Positions 32,283 through 42,859 of a DNA stretch of 64,000 bases are shown piece by piece. The first letter of the stretch is position 1, and every line of letters starts with the position of its first letter. This DNA comes from Hemileia vastatrix. Taxonomy: Eukaryota; Basidiomycota; Pucciniomycetes; Pucciniales; Zaghouaniaceae. The translations under genes were made by a program, and so were the position numbers. Under the pieces are notes generated by a model. That model did not search any database. It was not told where the DNA came from and saw only the letters and a program-made list of their open reading frames with translations. Location of the stretch: positions 43,038,797 through 43,102,796 of the forward strand of contig JASXTE010000004.1 of the NCBI GenBank assembly GCA_030280995.1, given 5' to 3'.

Positions 32283-33665
32283 TCAGATTCTTGAAATCCC
32301 AAGGTTTAAACCAATAAGTTTGCCCCTAGGGCCTGAACCCCCTAAGCTCCTCTTCCAATTCTGATATCCCAGAATCAGACCTCCAAAAAAATCTTCCATC
32401 CTCCTCCATACACTGAGTCTACCATAGTTCACATAAACATAATCAATAAATTCTCCATCCTGTGAAACATCTGGAACCTCCACCACATCTTTAAAATCAA
32501 CCTCCATACCAGTGACATCCAAAACATCACAATTTCCCCCTTCCCTACAGGAATCTTGCTTAGAATTTGCAAAATCCTCCAGAATAACATCCATAACATC
32601 AAAATAAAAATCCTCCTCCAAGCAGAGAGCTTCTGATCTTGAGGGAACCACCTGAAAATAATCTTCCTCTTTTAGAAAAAGATCCAAGACAGAATCTTTC
32701 TGTCCATCCAAATATTTAACTGATACATCCTCCTCCAATAAGCCATTATCTGAACTTGAGAAAGAAAAATAATCATCCCTCAACAACCATTCATCCACCA
32801 CAGATTCCTTCTCAATATCCCAAAATCCTTCTTCATGACCAGACAAGTCCTCCTTCCCACATAATTCACCCAACCTTGAGGAAATACACTGATCCTCCAG
32901 TGTGTAAATTTCCAAAACATCCAGTGAAGCACATTCCCGATATCCCATGGCATCTTTTGGAAAAGAAAAATCAGTTTCACAAACATCATCAGAGTCCCCA
33001 TCTTCCAAAATTGATGGCTCCAACACCTCCCTAGAAACTGAATTTTCCACCACAGTCTCCTGAACCTCTCCACTCAACAGGATTTCCTCTCCAGATTCCA
33101 CATCCCTATCCTTCAAACCATAAAAATATCCCAAAATAACCTCCTTCAGAATAGCCATACCAGGAATCCTATTTTCCCCATTTGGAAGAGTCTTCATCAA
33201 GTCAGCCTTGAAAAGAATCTCCATAACCTCCAACTTTACATTCCTACCCATGGCACTCCAAAATACATACTTGGCCCCATCTTCATGTGGTAATATATCA
33301 TTATATACCAGATAATCCAGAGCCTCCCCAAACTCCTCCATAAATTCTCCATACTGAGAAAGAGAAGTTACACCACCTTTCAATTCCCACTTTCTAGCAA
33401 TCCCATGAAGATCCACCATTGAGAAAGTAGTAGGCCACCTTTTAAACATTTTAATCTTCAACTTCCCCCAGTCCTGACTCCTATATCCTGCCATACCAGA
33501 AACTTCCTTCTCCACCTCCCTATTACCAATGAAAAAGATTACTTGCCTAGCCATGTCCAACAGTGAGGCCCCATAAATCTCAGCAGCAACCTCAAACCTA
33601 GCCAAAAACCCCTTTGCATCCTCTCCCAAAAACCTTGAACCATCCCAAGACTGAATCCTAACCAT
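32283..33665 (-). CDS. Gag-like protein of the gag-only LTR element
   Basis: The open frame runs from at least 33,758 (a TTG) to the stop at 32,283; the first ATG is 33,663-33,665, giving about 460 aa. The N-terminal third resembles retrotransposon gag/capsid (SWDGSRFLGEDAKGFLARF, DMARQVIFFIGNREVEKEV, YRSQDWGKLKIKMFKRW, FSMVDLHGIARKWELKGG). The C-terminal two-thirds is highly acidic (Asp, Glu, Ser-rich) and has no zinc knuckle. It should assemble the particle that packages element RNA. It is the only long uninterrupted transposon ORF in the window, which fits recent activity. It lies 218 bp below the primer-binding site. An upstream in-frame stop near 33,776 limits the N-terminus. Confidence 0.8.
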   Translation of the reverse strand: MVRIQSWDGSRFLGEDAKGFLARFEVAAEIYGASLLDMARQVIFFIGNREVEKEVSGMAGYRSQDWGKLKIKMFKRWPTTFSMVDLHGIARKWELKGGVTSLSQYGEFMEEFGEALDYLVYNDILPHEDGAKYVFWSAMGRNVKLEVMEILFKADLMKTLPNGENRIPGMAILKEVILGYFYGLKDRDVESGEEILLSGEVQETVVENSVSREVLEPSILEDGDSDDVCETDFSFPKDAMGYRECASLDVLEIYTLEDQCISSRLGELCGKEDLSGHEEGFWDIEKESVVDEWLLRDDYFSFSSSDNGLLEEDVSVKYLDGQKDSVLDLFLKEEDYFQVVPSRSEALCLEEDFYFDVMDVILEDFANSKQDSCREGGNCDVLDVTGMEVDFKDVVEVPDVSQDGEFIDYVYVNYGRLSVWRRMEDFFGGLILGYQNWKRSLGGSGPRGKLIGLNLGISRI

Positions 33666-33882
33666 CCTAGCAATTCCAAGTTGCAACCTCCAATCTACAC
33701 CAAAGATAGCCAAAGTCCCCCCCAATAGCCTTAGAGACCTAGGAGGGACCAAAAGCAACAGAAAAGAAGAACCCTAGACCAACCACAAAGAGATATAGCA
33801 CCAAATCCAAAATCCAACAAAGGAGATCCACCAAAGCGAGAAGCCTAGATCAACAGAGATTCCAAAAAGCCAACAGATTCGT

Positions 33883-33900
33883 ACCCCACGTTGGGTGCCA
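33883..33900 (-). other. Primer-binding site of the gag-only element
   Basis: The minus strand reads TGGCACCCAACGTGGGGT four bases after the 5' LTR end. The form resembles tRNA-Lys primer sites; tRNA assignment is inference. Confidence 0.75.
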
Positions 33901-33904
33901 GAAA

Positions 33905-34804
33905 TGTAGACAATCCTATAGTGCTAGCTATAGGCCTTGACCAAGGGAGTTGGAGTAAAACCAGAAAGAATAACCCCTGTCCCTTTAGAAAAACATGGAT
34001 ATCTGTTTGCTAGACCCTCTAATTAAACACTCTTGACCCCTTTAAAAGTGAAGATAATAGTCCCAGACAGACTACCAGAAAGAGTTGAAATGAACAGTAA
34101 TATATTCCAACAAAACAAAAGACAATGAGACAGTGAGGAACAGAGAGGCAATGAGATAAAGAGATAAGATGATTCCTCTAAAAATCTTCCCACACACGCA
34201 TCATACAGCCAGTGCACAGACCATCCTGACCAATTCCCCACCCAAAATCCAGCCAAATTGAATAAAAACCCTCCAGAAGTGCTCCCCAACCTTCTAAAAC
34301 AGAGGAAGGTGGGCCGCCTGATGTCGGAGGTGCTGCCTAGGGGCGGGCGGGCCGCTTCTAGGCCCTAAAACACCCATACAACCAATAAAAACACTAAAAA
34401 CCCTAAAAACCCATAACTTCACTAATAAACAAGATAAACACACATAAGACATACCAAAATGAAAAGAAAATGAAGGACATTAAGCTGAGACATAATAAGT
34501 GACCCTAGCCTAAGCCTACATAAGCATCAATAAGCAATAAACATCTGATAAATACCAATAACAACACCATAACTACCCTATAAAACAAGGTAACCACCCA
34601 TATGGGATACCAAAATGAAGAGAAAAGAAAGGACATTAAGCTGAGACATAATAAGTGACCCTAGCTTAAGCCTCCATAAACACTATTAACTATCACCTAA
34701 AGATGAAAAAATCCACTAATAAAACCATAACCCCAATAACAACCTACATACCAAATACCCCCAAATGTGCACTCCAAAGGCCTACCCAGGTTTGGATCAC
34801 CACA
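33905..34804 (-). repeat. 5' LTR of the gag-only element (900 bp)
   Basis: Same edges and length as the copy at 29,042-29,941, with differences of mostly single bases. On the element strand it would contain promoter and polyadenylation signals; none was assigned. Confidence 0.93.
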
Positions 34805-34974
34805 AAGGTTTTGAGATGTAGAAATCAGTGTTTTTTTATGTTAGGTGAAAAAAATACAACAGAAAAGCTGTACCAGAAAAGTTATTTATATGATTGAAAT
34901 ATTTATATTTTTATAAAGTTTTTTTTTTTTGTGAACAGTTGTTAAAGTAAAGTCACTGAAGTTGAAACCTGTAC
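34805..34974. other. Short unassigned AT-rich sequence
   Basis: About 170 bp between the gag-only element and a LINE tail. No gene or repeat recognised. Confidence 0.4.
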
Positions 34975-35510
34975 AATTATACCCTTTTTATTTTTTAATT
35001 TCTTACAATCTCACCCAGCTAGGGGCATGAAGGAATTTTAAACAAATAGGCTATGTACATGTGTGGAGTAATGGAAATAGTGGGTAAGTTGTCTGGGTAA
35101 TTAACAGGATAACAGGGGGAGCTATATGCCTTTGAGAACACAAGTGGGGCTGCCATAGGGGAAGGGTGGAGTTTAATCCTTGGGGGGTTTTGGTTTGATG
35201 GTCAGGGCTTTCAAGAAATGTAAGGGGATCGGAGTTCTGCAGCTGACCCAGGATGAATGACCAGGAACATTCATTCAGATAATGGGGGGATGGCAAAGTG
35301 GGGTGGGTTATCCAGCCTTCACGCACATTTCCATTCACCATTGGTTGCTGAGGGAGAATAGAGATATCAGTGGGAGAGCAAGACATCAACACCAGTATGA
35401 AAACAAGTGTGCTAACCATGGACAAAGAGGGTGTGGTTAAAAGGGGTGAGGCAGCAAGGATTTGAACCTTCCACACAAAATTCAAGGTTAGTGACTAGTG
35501 GCCATCCAGG
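34975..35510 (-). mobile_element. 5'-truncated LINE 3' end (minus strand)
   Basis: The minus strand ends with CATGCCCCTAGCTGGGTGAG ATTG and an A-rich tail (T-rich on the plus strand at about 34,981-35,003). The same tail occurs in the LINE remnants at about 56,480 (+) and 56,590 (-). The open stretch 35,051-35,485 upstream is not recognisably conserved. The left body edge near 35,510 is approximate. Confidence 0.65.
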
Positions 35511-36474
35511 CAATGATATAGCCACATAGACAATCTTTCCCCAATGATACCCTATAAGTATATGTAATTTTGTTGTGTAATAATATCTATAAATTGTTAT
35601 TTAATAAGTGTATAACAAAATTTCAAATGTTGTTATTAGTTATTGGTTTTTAATGATATAATGTTCAATAATTAAGTTGAATGACAATTTTTCTAATAAT
35701 CATCTAATTTTGAGTCTACAGACCTTATATGCATAGTATGTCATGTGCCCTACTTTCCCTAGATGGAGCATCCCAGAGCTTGTCTGGAGCATTCTGGAGC
35801 TTTCACAAACTTCTGGACTCAATTAGTACCTTGAAACCCAAATAAAAAATCTAGAAAAAAAACAGATGATAGAGCTACTTCTTCTTAACATTCACAATTA
35901 ATTTTTGTAGTCTGTGCAGCGCTATTCATCTAATTAAAAATTTTCAAAGCTAAGTAATATATAAAAAATTAAAAATAATCAAAAATACTTTATAAAATTA
36001 TTAAAAAGTAGTAGAAAAAAATAAAAATTCCCCAAAAATTTCCAAAGGTTCTTGAGACTCCTGTGTTTTTTTTCCATGAAATTTAAATCTTATAATTGAT
36101 TTTCTTGCCCATTAAATTACTTTTAAATCCTGATTTGTAAAATTAACCCTTTTACCACTTTTAACACCCATTCTTTCAAATTTAAATTAATATAAAATTA
36201 GATAGGGTTATCCAATCTCTATAATCAACTCCCAATATCCTCCTTCTATAAAGCTTAGTGCTATACTAATCTTTAGACTTCCACAACACCACACCTTCAT
36301 ACAATTTTGCTTGGGTCACTCTCCCTTGAAGCATTACCTCTTCCAATTCAAAGTATTGGATTCACCAAATGGCCCCCCTGTCCATCTTCCTCAAGGGACA
36401 CTCCTGGACATATTATCCTTTTTGCCCTTCTCTCTTCAATTGTCACAATACCCTCTTAAAGGCTGTGCAAAAAC
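35511..36474. other. AT-rich region without recognised genes
   Basis: About 960 bp with no convincing ORF. Around 35,765-35,815 a GGAGC-rich direct repeat (GGAGCATCCCAGAGC / GGAGCATTCTGGAGC) is visible. The last 150 bases may be unrecognisable LINE sequence, as they lead into LINE copy B. Confidence 0.5.
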
Positions 36475-36851
36475 ATAATAGGCATCCTCCTTGAGCTTCA
36501 GCTCTTTTCTGCCAACCCTCTCCACTCACTTTATCAATCACTAACCATCTTCACCAACAATCAGGCTGTCATCTGTGCCCTCTCCTCCCTTTCCCCATTT
36601 ACTTCCAACTTGTCCATCCTACTATCCATTCTCACTTAAACCAACAAAATTTGTCACCTTTTCCCTGATCTGATCCTCACCCTTCACTGGTGTCCAGGAC
36701 ACTTAGGCATCAAAGGTAACAAGATTGTTGACTCACTATCAAATGGAACCTACCCCCTGACCAACCCAGCTAATTCACTCCTCCAATTTCAACTCCCCCC
36801 CACTATCTCTCACCTGAAATCTCTAATAAAATCTTATGCTAAATTCCTTCT
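36475..36851 (+). mobile_element. LINE copy B, left part: RNase H region
   Basis: The plus strand encodes GILLELQLFSANPLHSLYQS, TIFTNNQAVICALSS, LTLHWCPGHLGIKGNKIVDS and LQFQLPPTISHLKSLIKSYA, the RNase H and following region of the same LINE family as copies A and C. It stops exactly at a CTTCT that is repeated at 54,809, where the LINE resumes. So the Ty3 element between them is an insertion into this LINE. A stop (TAA) is present within the domain. Confidence 0.85.
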
Positions 36852-38010
36852 TTTAAGCCTAGGTATCCAAAGGGCTGAGTAATTCTTATGTTTAAGATAA
36901 GATAATCTTAATTAAATTAAGCTTATAACTTAAAAATAAGGTTAAAATACTTATATATATGGTTATAATACATATATATATAATTATTACACTATTATAT
37001 GACTTATAGTAGTTTAAATAGCTTATCCATAGACCAATAATACTTATTAAGTTGTTAATGGAGTCATAATATACTTATCTTAAGTGATATTAAGTAATTA
37101 TACACATAAATAAGCTTATATGTGTACATAAACCTCATATTCAGTGAAATATGTAGTTATACTATGTATATTTAGGTCTGTAAGTGGGTTTTAACCTCTT
37201 AATAGCCTATAACCTTTATTTTTCTGCTTATTTTAGGTCATATGGACATATTCAGTGGACTCACAACACCTATTTCAGGCACATATATCCAGTTTGGACA
37301 ACTTAATCTGCTTTCTTGGCTGGATTTTCACAGATTTATGGGTTGGGATATGATTACTGGGTTAATATGGATGCTTTGGGATGTTATTGGGGCTTTTAAA
37401 GTTAACTTGGCTCCTTTATATGCTTTGGGTTTCATTATATACTCTTTGGATGAGTTATTTTTACCTGTTTCTTTATGGTATCCACTTTTATCTTTTTATT
37501 CTATTTATGGTATGGGTCTGTGGTATCATTAATTGTGATGGAGGGTCCTTACTGGAGGTCTGGGTGTTGAAAATTCTTGAAGTGGATTCCATGGGGAGGT
37601 GATGGGCCCTCACAGTACTTTAATTGCCAGGGATAGAAGTGACATCATCAGGATTGAAGGTCTGTGCACTCCAGTGGATTTTGGTATAAGTAAGGGAGGT
37701 TTTGATGGGTTATTAGACATCACTTACTTACTAAAAATCAAATAAACACTATAACACAATTATTATCATATATAAAATATATTATAAAGCATCTATAAAT
37801 TGATATTATATTTATATAAGCTATAAATATATATTTTTTATCTATTTTCCACCACTAGCATGCATAAAATCCAAGTATTGTGAGTTTATATTGAGAATAA
37901 TTATTTTATTAGTCTTCCCCTGAGGTTTAATCACTAAATAATTTAGAAATAAGTAGTAGGACTATTAATATTTACTATTAAATCATACTTAGATACTAGC
38001 ACACACTGAC
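36852..38010 (+). repeat. 5' LTR of the Ty3 element
   Basis: Begins TTTAAGCCTAGGTATCC (expected TGTCAGCCTAGG) and ends ACACACTGAC. Alignable throughout to 44,506-54,808 without the inserts and to the solo LTR. Open frames inside it, for example at 37,242-37,532, are not genes. Confidence 0.9.
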
Positions 38011-38492
38011 TATTGGGTGTCTTTCCTTAATTATTACTTATTATTTAGTATAAGCATTAGGACATGATTTTTACTCTAGTATATCTCAAAAAAACCAAAT
38101 ATTTGGGTCTGAAGCACCTTAGTGGGTCATCATAAATCAGTTATTGCGGAAAAACCCCCTTATAATAATTTTACTAATTTTTTATAATAAAAGTTAGGTA
38201 TTTACAGTAGTAACTGTACCCAATATAAACCCAATTTCACTTGGTATTTGGTCACCAATATAAAACCCAATTAAATTGGTATTTGGTTATAGCTTGGCAA
38301 GCTAATTATTCACCCTTATAAAGGTCTAGTTAAACTTAATATTTTTTTAACAGTTTTTTTTGAATTTTTATTATATTTTATTTAAATAAATAAAGATATA
38401 AATTTAGGGTAAGCTCCAGTGCTTTTATTAGTAATTGTATTGCTAATAATTTTTGTCTACTAATTACCATATAGATTTTCTCTTTTGTAGAC
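38011..38492 (+). other. Ty3 leader between 5' LTR and gag
   Basis: AT-rich leader with two related segments (CCCAATTTCACTTGGTATTTGG at about 38,229 and AAACCCAATTAAATTGGTATTTGG at about 38,262). A primer-binding site could not be assigned with confidence after the LTR end. Confidence 0.5.
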
Positions 38493-39060
38493 ATGAAAAA
38501 TTGTTATTTAAAAGACATAATGAGTGCTTCACATGAAAATTTTAGTGATAAACCTGCTTATACCACCAGGTCTAAAGCTAAAAACATTGTTCCAGGACAT
38601 CACTATGGAGGGCCAATCCTACCCACAGTCAGAATCAATGAGCATAGAGGAAAAGGATGCTCTACTAAAAATGATAACAATAAAAAAGACTTCACCTCCT
38701 CTTCAGGATCAACTTTCCCATCTGGCCAAACAGGTTCTGAAACTAGAGGAGTCAAGATCTACCATGCTAAAGGAGGTAGAGCAGCTGCAAAACAACTGCA
38801 AGGTGGGATTTCAACAGATGAATCAAAATTTGGTGGAGTTAAAGGTAGGGCAGCCAAGCCAACAACACCATATCCAAGGAGGGTCTCATAAGTCCCAGGA
38901 AAAGATCTTGGTAGAGAAATGGAAGTGGGATTGGTTCCATCAGCAGTGGTCTAGCCACAATTGCAACAGGGATCCACCCCCTCATCAGACTGCTTTAGCT
39001 CACTCCTACAAAGGAAAGCAAAAGCGCCAAAAGTCAGGGCTTGCTCCTATCCCGTGGTAA
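38493..39060 (+). pseudogene. Ty3 gag, N-terminal part (frameshifted)
   Basis: ATG at 38,493 starts a frame with DKPAYTTRSKAKNIVPG; near 38,620 the continuation is in another frame with SMSIEEKDALLKMITIKK and a helical LSHLAKQVLKLEESRSTML segment that looks like a coiled coil, running to about 39,060. Gag of rust Ty3 elements has this kind of helical start. One frameshift separates the two parts. Confidence 0.65.
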
Positions 39061-39367
39061 GTATATTACCCTCTCAGATTGATTACAATACTAATGATTA
39101 CAACATAGGTAATGTTATTGATGTAAAATCTGTACAGAAAATTGAGGAGGACCTATGCAATTAGGTTTTGATGTAGATAAACCTGATTTATCTTTTGTTA
39201 ATAACAACAGTACTATTTATAATAATAATACAGTTAACCCTCAGTTGCCACCACTTATTAGTGAGATGAGAAGTTCGAAAAATTGTGAAAAAATTGTGAA
39301 GGAAGACATGTAGTATTCTAATAATAACCCAACTGTCTATAGAATTGATTCAGAAATATGGAATAGA

Positions 39368-40660
39368 ATGACTGAGTGTGAGGAACAGAAAATTAAGCTC
39401 ACAAGTGATACAATTTTGTCCTTGACATTGAATATTTCTCAATTGGCAACAAGAAATAAAGAATTAGAGAATGAACACTTGAATCTAACTCTTAAATATG
39501 ATTCTTTAAGTAATAAATATAGTGAACTTTCAAGCAAATTCTGTGAGTTAGAAAAATTGTATGAAGCACATTTATTAAAATATGAATCAAGAACAAATTT
39601 ATCTTTTGCACAAAAAAATCAGAGTGTTTCTAATCTGTTACAAATATTAACTAAATTTGAGATTGAAACTGCTAATCTACTAATGAATCAGGATAATCAT
39701 AAGTATACACAGTATAATAATAATCCTTTCAATTGCAAAAAAGAATCTCAATCATTTGCAATTCCACCACAAGTAAAACCATCTGGTGGTAGTGTCAAAT
39801 CTGAGAAAACAATTGTAAGTCACAAATCCGTGCAAGAGAAAATACAAGACCATTTATCCAGAGTGAATTAGTTGTTGATTTTACCTAAGATTAGAAAGAC
39901 TAAAACCAATCAGAAGAGTTGGCCAAAGATTGATCACTACCCAACATATGATGGGGAAGCCAGCTCTGATTGGCAACAATTTATTCAAAGAATTGACAAT
40001 TTAAAATTCTCATATAAGTTACCAGATGAAGAAATAAAATCAAAATTAATTTCTTTATTTAAGGATGTTGCTTTACTATGGTTTTAAGCTGTATTGAGTA
40101 AGGGTAAAGATTACTCATGGGCTGAATGGAAGCACCTAATTGAAAAACAATTTGGAGTTTCTAAATTAAGACTCACTCAGCAATGATTATATGAGAAATC
40201 TAGGTATAATCTGTTGAATGGTGACAAACCTATGGTATTTTTAATGAATTTTAAAAAAAATATTAAAATCCATTGAGCCAAACATGGATTTTAACTTTTG
40301 GAAAGATAAGATAATATATAAATTACCTATACCTGTCAGAGAAATTGTTGTAGCTAGACAAATAATGATTAATGAATACTCTGAATTTATTAATATTTGC
40401 AATGAAATATTATTAAACCATTAGTATGAAGCAATGTACACCACTTATAAACAAAATAATGAACCTGTAAAAAATCAGAATTTGAAAACACTTCAGGGGG
40501 AAGCAGAAAACCCCTACTTCACCTGTAGTACCTAAAAAGTATGAAACTAATACTTGTTATAAGTTTAATAATCCTTGGGTTAAAGCTCACAAATGTGAGA
40601 AAAATATAAATATTGTTGAAAATCAACATGAATCTGAAAACGACACAGAAAAAAGTAAAG
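39368..40660 (+). pseudogene. Ty3 gag, coiled coil, capsid and degenerate zinc knuckle
   Basis: 39,368-39,871 encodes a long Leu/Glu/Lys-rich coiled coil (LATRNKELENEHLNLTLKY). 39,872-40,087 continues as the retrotransposon gag capsid (YPTYDGEASSDWQQFIQRI, KLISLFKDVALLWF), followed after a stop by further capsid sequence (YSWAEWKHLIEKQFGVSKLR) in the same frame. A degenerate knuckle C-YKFNNPWVKAHKC lies at about 40,555-40,600. Several stops (TAG at 39,869; TAA at 40,085) break it. Confidence 0.72.
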
Positions 40661-40716
40661 ATTCAAGCGATTATGACAGTAATATCTCATATAGTGATGA
40701 AAATGAAGTCTGTATT

Positions 40717-40956
40717 TTGGAAGATGATTTGTCCATATTTGAAAATCCAATATTGAATATGGGCTCAAATGAATTTTTAATGAATTTTAAGGATTCTGAA
40801 ATCATTAAGGATATACAAGCTGATAACTTTAGAATGACACCTATCACGGTTCCAGCTATCATTTCTTGTGAAAAGGTTAATATAGTATTGGACACAGGAG
40901 CTGCTGGCTCTGTTGTTTCTACAAATACATTACAGAAGATTGATAGTGATTATAAG
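40717..40956 (+). pseudogene. Ty3 aspartic protease
   Basis: NIVLDTGAAGSVVSTNTLQK at about 40,883-40,935 carries the D-T-G-A active-site motif. The frame is the same as that of the reverse transcriptase starting at about 41,092, with a TAA between them. Confidence 0.8.
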
Positions 40957-41091
40957 TAAAAGCTTGAACACATTAAAAGTAAAAATTGGAGAGGTTTTGG
41001 ATCAGTACTACACCCCATTGGTAGATACAAGGCTGCTGTTTTCTTTAAACATTAAAATGGTTATGTTAGAGTAACTTTTGACTTTGCAGTA

Positions 41092-42850
41092 ATGGATAAT
41101 ACTAATTTTAGTAACTTTTTTATCATTGGAAATGACATTCTGACTAAGTTTGGTGTGAAATTAGACCCTGCTAATAATAATTTTACAATTGGCATGAATG
41201 GTAAAAGGAAATTTAAAATAAATTCTTTTAACACAGTCTTAAACATTGAGTCAGTCATAGATATTCCTTACAAAGGAAGAGAATCCAATGAGATGGAACT
41301 TCTGGAAAAAGAAATTTCTAAAGCATCATTTGGCACTCAGATAAGTGAAACTGAGAAAACAAATATTTTGGACTTAATTAAAGCATTTCCAATGGCTTTT
41401 GCACATGGGACCAATGAACTTGGCCTTGTAAAAGATCATGAGATTAAAATTAGTTTAACCTGTGATATGGATAATAGTCCTGCTATTCTTAAAAAGAAAC
41501 CATACCCTGCTTCACCAATGAAGAGGAAAGAGGTAGAGGAAAATATTAAGATGTTGTTAATAATGAACATTCTTGAGAAGGTTGAAACTACACCAAAATA
41601 TTGTGTAATATCACCTGTGCTAATTTCTTATGAGCAAGATAAAGCAAGACTGTGTGGTGATTATAGAGCATTAAATACATTTACAGTAGATGATATTTAT
41701 CCCTTGCCAAGGATTGCCTCTATACATGCTACCATTAAAGGTGCTAAGTATATAAGTTGCATGGATGGAAATAAAGGGTACCATCAAATTCCTGTAGAAA
41801 AAAATTCACAGAACTTTGTGTTGATAACAACACATATGGGAATATATAAATATGTCAGGATGCCATTTGGACCAAAAAATGCCCCTTCAGTATTTCAGAA
41901 GTTAATGGATATAACATTCCATAATGAAATTATTGAAGAATGGTTAATGGTGTACATTGATGACATCATAGTGTTCTCTAAGACATATGATGAACACTTA
42001 TTCCATTTAAAGAAGGCATTTCAGAAGATGGATGAAATAAAAATGACCCTTGCATTGAAAAAAATGTAAATTTGTGTTTGAGTTTTTAAAAGTGCTTGGT
42101 CATATTGTATCTGGCTTAGAAATATGTGTAGACCAAAATAAGGTGGCTGCAATCAAGAATATTGGGATTCCTCTAAATGTGAAGGATGTACAATCTTTTC
42201 TTGGTATGTATGGCTACTATATAAAATATATAAATAACTACCAATGAATTTCTGCACCTTTGGCCACACTGATGAAGAAATCAGAAGCTTTTATTTGGAA
42301 TATTGAGAGACAACAAGCTTTTGATAGGTTGAAAGAATGTTTGATGACAGCTCCTATCTTGGGTTTACCAGATTTCCAATTGCCTTTTTTATTGTATACT
42401 GATTCAAGTTTTATTGGTTTGGGTTCTGCTTTGAATCAAAAACAACTTATTGAAGGGAAAATGTCAGAAGTAGTAACTTGCTATATTTCATGTACTCTAA
42501 GGAATAGTGAATTGAAATATGGTGCTACTCAACTTGAATTTTTGGCAGTAGTATGGGCTCTTGAGAAGCTAAATTATTACCTAGAAGACCAAAAATTTGA
42601 GTTGATAACTGACTGTAGTGCAGTTTAGTCACTCTTAAACATGAAAACTCCTTATAGAAATATGTTAAGATGGCAATTAGCTGTACAAGAGTACAGAGGA
42701 CGGATGACTATTACACATAGAGCAGGAACCTTACACTCTAATTTAGATATTTTATCTAGAGTACCTCTACCTAATAATGATGATAATCCTGCTTATGTTC
42801 CTGAATCAGAGATTATTAACATTTATGGCATTTATATTGTAGATCTTTAG
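41092..42850 (+). pseudogene. Ty3 reverse transcriptase and RNase H
   Basis: 41,092-42,069 holds the RT: KKKPYPASPMKRKEVEENI, LCGDYRALNTFTVDDIYPLP, YVRMPFGPKNAPSVFQ and the catalytic VYIDDIIVFSKTYDEHL. An A-run near 42,060 causes a frameshift; the RT connection follows (FEFLKVLGHIVSGLEI, VQSFLGMYGYY). RNase H at 42,260-42,850 has LLYTDSSFIGLGSALNQ, YGATQLEFLAVVWALEKLNY, LITDCSAV with a stop where the next residue should be, and ILSRVPL at the end. Besides the frameshift and three or so stops the domain is well preserved. Confidence 0.88.
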
Positions 42851-42859
42851 GTTGAATTT

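Larger units (their letters stand above)
29042..34804 (-). mobile_element. Non-autonomous gag-only LTR retrotransposon (TR-GAG-like), 5.8 kb
   Basis: Two 900-bp LTRs (29,042-29,941 and 33,905-34,804) flank an internal region with, in minus-strand order, a primer-binding site, one long gag ORF, about 2.3 kb of repeat-rich non-coding DNA and a purine tract next to the 3' LTR. No protease, reverse transcriptase, RNase H or integrase motif is present. Such elements rely on enzymes supplied by a related autonomous element; the Ty3 remnants at 11,280-14,750, which share LTR edge and primer site, are candidates. I count only about 15-20 differences between the LTRs, so insertion is fairly recent. 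A clean 5-bp target duplication was not seen (AACGG against AAGGT). Confidence 0.85.

Noticed and set aside
29037..34809. 5-bp target duplication for the gag-only element
   Set aside because: Flanks read AACGG and AAGGT; three of five bases match, which is not enough to claim a duplication.
35051..35485. 144-codon minus-strand ORF as a host gene
   Set aside because: It ends beside a LINE-type tail, has low-complexity Pro/Leu/Thr composition and no domain signal; more likely part of the retroposon.
37242..37532. Open frame with hydrophobic residues as a membrane protein gene
   Set aside because: It lies inside the Ty3 LTR; the same sequence recurs in the other LTR copies (48,782; 55,682 reversed) with breaks.
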